Source: DATLSM01 sp035534175 (GTDB taxonomy: Bacteria > Actinomycetota > Thermoleophilia > Solirubrobacterales > 70-9). Taken from it: 6,894 bases of DNA. Location: the NCBI GenBank assembly GCA_035534175.1, contig DATLSM010000002.1:1-6894 (forward strand). The letters run 5' to 3'. Every line of letters begins with the position of its first letter. The first letter of the stretch is position 1. The position numbers and the translations under genes are program-made. Below are positions 6,401 to 6,894 of this stretch, in pieces. The notes beneath the pieces were generated by a model that saw only the letters and a list, made by a program, of their open reading frames with translations, had not been told where the DNA came from and searched no databases.

Positions 6401-6450
6401 CAGATGAGGAGGACGATGGTGAGGCCCAGGGCGGGCCTGCGAAGGCTCAG
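3379..6450 (-). CDS. MMPL-family (RND superfamily) membrane transporter
   Basis: This is a large inner-membrane transporter, probably proton-driven, of the MMPL type that exports lipids or other hydrophobic envelope compounds; the substrate is unknown. Residue numbers count from the first standard start, GTG at 6372 (997 residues). Two homologous halves each carry a helix bundle: helices at about 143-295 and 326-347, then 798-962. Both Asp-Tyr pairs linked to proton relay in MmpL3 are present: GVDYSLF (D208/Y209) and SIDYAVF (D876/Y877). The external insertion (about 350-795) carries heptad repeats. The in-frame 26 codons before the GTG, back to CTG 6450, encode RRPALGLTIVLLICLALG, a good first helix that brings the total to the usual twelve, so I include them. 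No ATG, GTG or TTG opens that extension: a TAG at 6481-6479 closes the frame. The 3' end overlaps the family A gene. Confidence 0.93.
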   Translation of the reverse strand: MSLRRPALGLTIVLLICLALGVVGIGVEGKLQPTSLTIPGTASARGQALAEHHFGNSSPFAILLTGPATSIERQGPRLIAALRREPEATVLSPWDRGRLAALRPGLRRALILVDFHVPLAEAMRRTVPALEGTIADHIHPPLRAIQSGYASVSRALQQESLAATEQAELLAAPLLIFVLLLVFRSLIAAAIPLGMGALTVLAGRGVLVLLGSLVNIDALSLVVCTMMGLALGVDYSLFIVSRFREELDGGSDPASAALQTRQTAGRTTVFAGVTLFAAIFLSSFLQPGSLLFSLATALVVVTVISVVIAWVALPALLAILGPRIDWVRIGSRRRAASRPRAAAAATAALRRPALAAILISIPLLLLAGPALAVSTGAPGVSELSASNPARKSTEEIDRAVGPGWEAPFILVAEAPNGPITTPKRLALLASWQRRIASEPGVRAVIGPGQIVHAAAPLRRLGRTVTARGRRGPAGLVRLGPGLLHAASAVGRLRGGIARAAQGSGLLGEGAGRAGKGAGLLAGGLSTAVGSGARAVAALPELQSGTKRLTTGQRKASAAGFTLALGLRSLLPTVRGNGLARARRLEGDLRSATGGDPSLRSEAAQAAIVVRALEETHEELQRLSGVANGLNGGLERLASGGKRLEGGTKQLSSAASGLVGGLRRLEGGARRLEGGLGELEGGAGALQRGLSGGYSRSHPLQAGLRRAGVRVAATAAPLARGVRQLRRSSPRLFESGYFVLSALEGAPRADRALAGEALDLSAGGQAARMLVITNQPLNSAGSRTVGARLLSNAERLGRAGDMPTGVSGGGAILNDYGAATKARLPLVIGAVILITFLILVAILRALPLAALAVVLNLGSVAAAIGVITLVAQIPAGYPLGGHPYIDTVGAAGIFAVTFGLSIDYAVFLLARIRERYERDGDNAAAIAFGLERTAPVITGAAAIMAAVFISFATAPIATVSQMGLGLTVAILLDATVVRIVLLPALMLLLGDRVWWLPAPLDRALPRFNVHGHRTGQASGRVEAS
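4387..4566 (-). repeat. Nine perfect-phase Leu-x-x-Gly heptads in the transporter insertion
   Basis: In the transporter (numbered from GTG 6372) Leu occurs every seventh residue at 603, 610, 617, 624, 631, 638, 645, 652 and 659. Gly follows three residues later in all but one heptad (Ala at 627). Example units are LEGGARR and LEGGLGE. This matches the known XXXLXXG heptad pattern of YhgE/Pip-type proteins and should form a long external helix. Adjacent RRLEGG units are also nearly identical at DNA level with a 21-base period. Confidence 0.85.
4882..5019 (-). repeat. Second heptad arm with alternating Leu/Ala
   Basis: Residues 452-497 of the transporter show L452, A459, L466, A473, L480, A487, L494 in exact 7-residue phase, with Gly three residues after most of them (455, 469, 476, 483, 490, 497). 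The core residue alternates between Leu and Ala, giving a 14-residue period. It probably packs against the arm encoded at 4387-4566. Confidence 0.6.
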
Positions 6451-6577
6451 CCTAGTCCCCCCATGGCAGCGATTCTAGGGTAGCCCAAGTCAGGCGGTAC
6501 GCAGTCGTTTCGGGTGGCTGGGCACCCTGGCCCCTGCACGCACCACCCGGGGCATTTTTTGGCGGGGTGAGCGCTCT
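6451..6577. other. Intergenic gap with inverted repeats between family B fragment and transporter
   Basis: No gene of its own is seen. The gap holds one arm of a 12-bp inverted repeat (6494-6505, partner at 6593-6604), a 7-bp pair CGGGTGG (6511-6517) with CCACCCG (6543-6549), and a nested GGGTG (6512-6516) with CACCC (6523-6527). A T6 run occurs at 6555-6560 on the + strand. An ATG on the minus strand at 6464 opens a five-codon frame ending in TGA at 6449. Confidence 0.5.
6472..6477 (-). promoter_or_regulatory. Possible -10 element for the transporter operon
   Basis: TAGAAT on the minus strand matches the TATAAT consensus at five of six positions. A start site about seven bases downstream would fall at the ATG at 6464, implying a leaderless or near-leaderless transcript. 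I see no good -35 hexamer at 16-18 bases, so this is tentative. Confidence 0.25.
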
Positions 6578-6604
6578 TCAGCGCGTCTGGCAACTGCGTA
6601 CCGC
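6494..6604. repeat. 12-bp perfect inverted repeat
   Basis: GCGGTACGCAGT at 6494-6505 is the exact reverse complement of ACTGCGTACCGC at 6593-6604, with 87 bases between. The right arm is inside the last codons of the family B fragment (coding AVRS on the minus strand); the left arm is intergenic. The left arm continues outward as CAGGCGG, which also occurs just before the coding arm but separated by six extra bases, so it may be a degraded inverted copy of the gene end. Confidence 0.6.
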
Positions 6605-6894
6605 TTCCGCCTGGACCTGGCGGCCTTCGGCGAGGTTGAAGGTGGCGCGGGCGAAGGAGAGGAAGCCCTCGGTGAAATGACGCGGAACCGGGCAGGAGGC
6701 GCTGATGTAGCTGTGGGTGCGGCCCTGGTAGGAAAAGCGGCGCCCGACCACGACCTGAAAGTGGGCAACTCGGGGCCAGGGCCCGACCGAGCGCGGCACG
6801 ATGCTGACCAGGGCGGTGCGAAATGGCCCCGACTGGCGGCGAACATGGAAGGGCAGGACGAAGGAGACCGGCGGGTTGGTGGTGTAGGCGTGCA
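6578..6894 (-). CDS. Family B secreted protein, C-terminal fragment (5' end outside window)
   Basis: The minus-strand frame is open from the right edge to TGA at 6580-6578, giving 104 residues (first complete codon at 6892). An internal ATG/GTG could be taken as a start, but similarity to the protein at 1979-2779 continues upstream of any of these, so the gene begins outside the window. Matching landmarks are an aromatic-Ser/Thr-Tyr motif (RRFSYQGRTHSYISASCP here, RHWTYRGKRNSYLNAECP there) and a Cys close to the C-terminus (VRSCQTR against INSCRPRG). The upstream part, HAYTTNPPVSFVLPF, aligns with FYTFISVPAPTAVIAV. By analogy it is an exported, non-enzymatic-looking protein of unknown function. 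It lies upstream of the transporter on the same strand across a gap of about 127 bases, so the two could share a transcript. Confidence 0.82.
   Translation of the reverse strand, partial: HAYTTNPPVSFVLPFHVRRQSGPFRTALVSIVPRSVGPWPRVAHFQVVVGRRFSYQGRTHSYISASCPVPRHFTEGFLSFARATFNLAEGRQVQAEAVRSCQTR

Noticed and set aside
6531..6561. Terminator-like GCCCC/GGGGC followed by ATTTTTT on the + strand
   Set aside because: The T-run is on the + strand, but both flanking genes are on the minus strand, so no transcript would use it in that direction. The stem is only 5 bp with a 14-base loop.
1..6894. Search for tRNA, rRNA, CRISPR arrays, insertion sequences or integrase genes
   Set aside because: No clover-leaf or rRNA-like sequence, regularly spaced repeats, transposase motifs or terminal inverted repeats were seen by eye.

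Overview
The window is GC-rich and densely coded. It looks like chromosomal DNA of a high-GC actinobacterium. My best guess is the Thermoleophilia/Solirubrobacterales: the Ser/Thr-linker lipoprotein, the two secreted-protein families and the MMPL transporter with heptad repeats resemble proteins I associate with that group. This placement is from memory and was not searched. I see no tRNA, rRNA, CRISPR array, transposase or phage gene.

Layout, left to right. (1) Bases 1-219, + strand: the C-terminal end of a small secreted protein, here called family A, cut by the window edge. (2) 264-896, +: a lipoprotein with a low-complexity Ser/Thr linker and a small C-terminal domain. (3) 897-1041: a gap of 145 bases with weak hairpins and the leader of the next operon. 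(4) 1042-2779, +: a compact four-cistron block in which each stop overlaps the next start by 8, 8 and 4 bases. It encodes a 28-residue single-span membrane peptide, an ECF-type sigma factor, a 96-residue Cys-rich membrane protein with a CPMC motif, and a 266-residue secreted protein, here called family B. (5) 2780-2870: a convergent gap with two short hairpins. (6) 2871-3425, -: an intact family A protein overlapping the transporter's 3' end. (7) 3379 to about 6450, -: a large MMPL/RND-superfamily transporter with both Asp-Tyr proton-relay motifs and two heptad-repeat arms in its external insertion. (8) 6451-6577: a gap with inverted repeats. (9) 6578-6894, -: the C-terminal end of a second family B protein, cut by the window edge.

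The whole window is about the cell envelope: every non-sigma product has a membrane, lipid or secretion signal, or belongs to a family that has one. The most original element is the sigma operon. The sigma factor has no visible ribosome binding site of its own and seems to be translated by coupling to a tiny membrane peptide. It has no classical zinc anti-sigma gene beside it; instead a small Cys-rich membrane protein follows directly. I infer, without proof, that the two membrane polypeptides control the sigma factor or report on envelope redox or metal state. The transporter's first membrane helix is encoded in frame upstream of the first standard start codon, and the only nearby ATG is one base out of frame across a G6 run, so its start needs checking.
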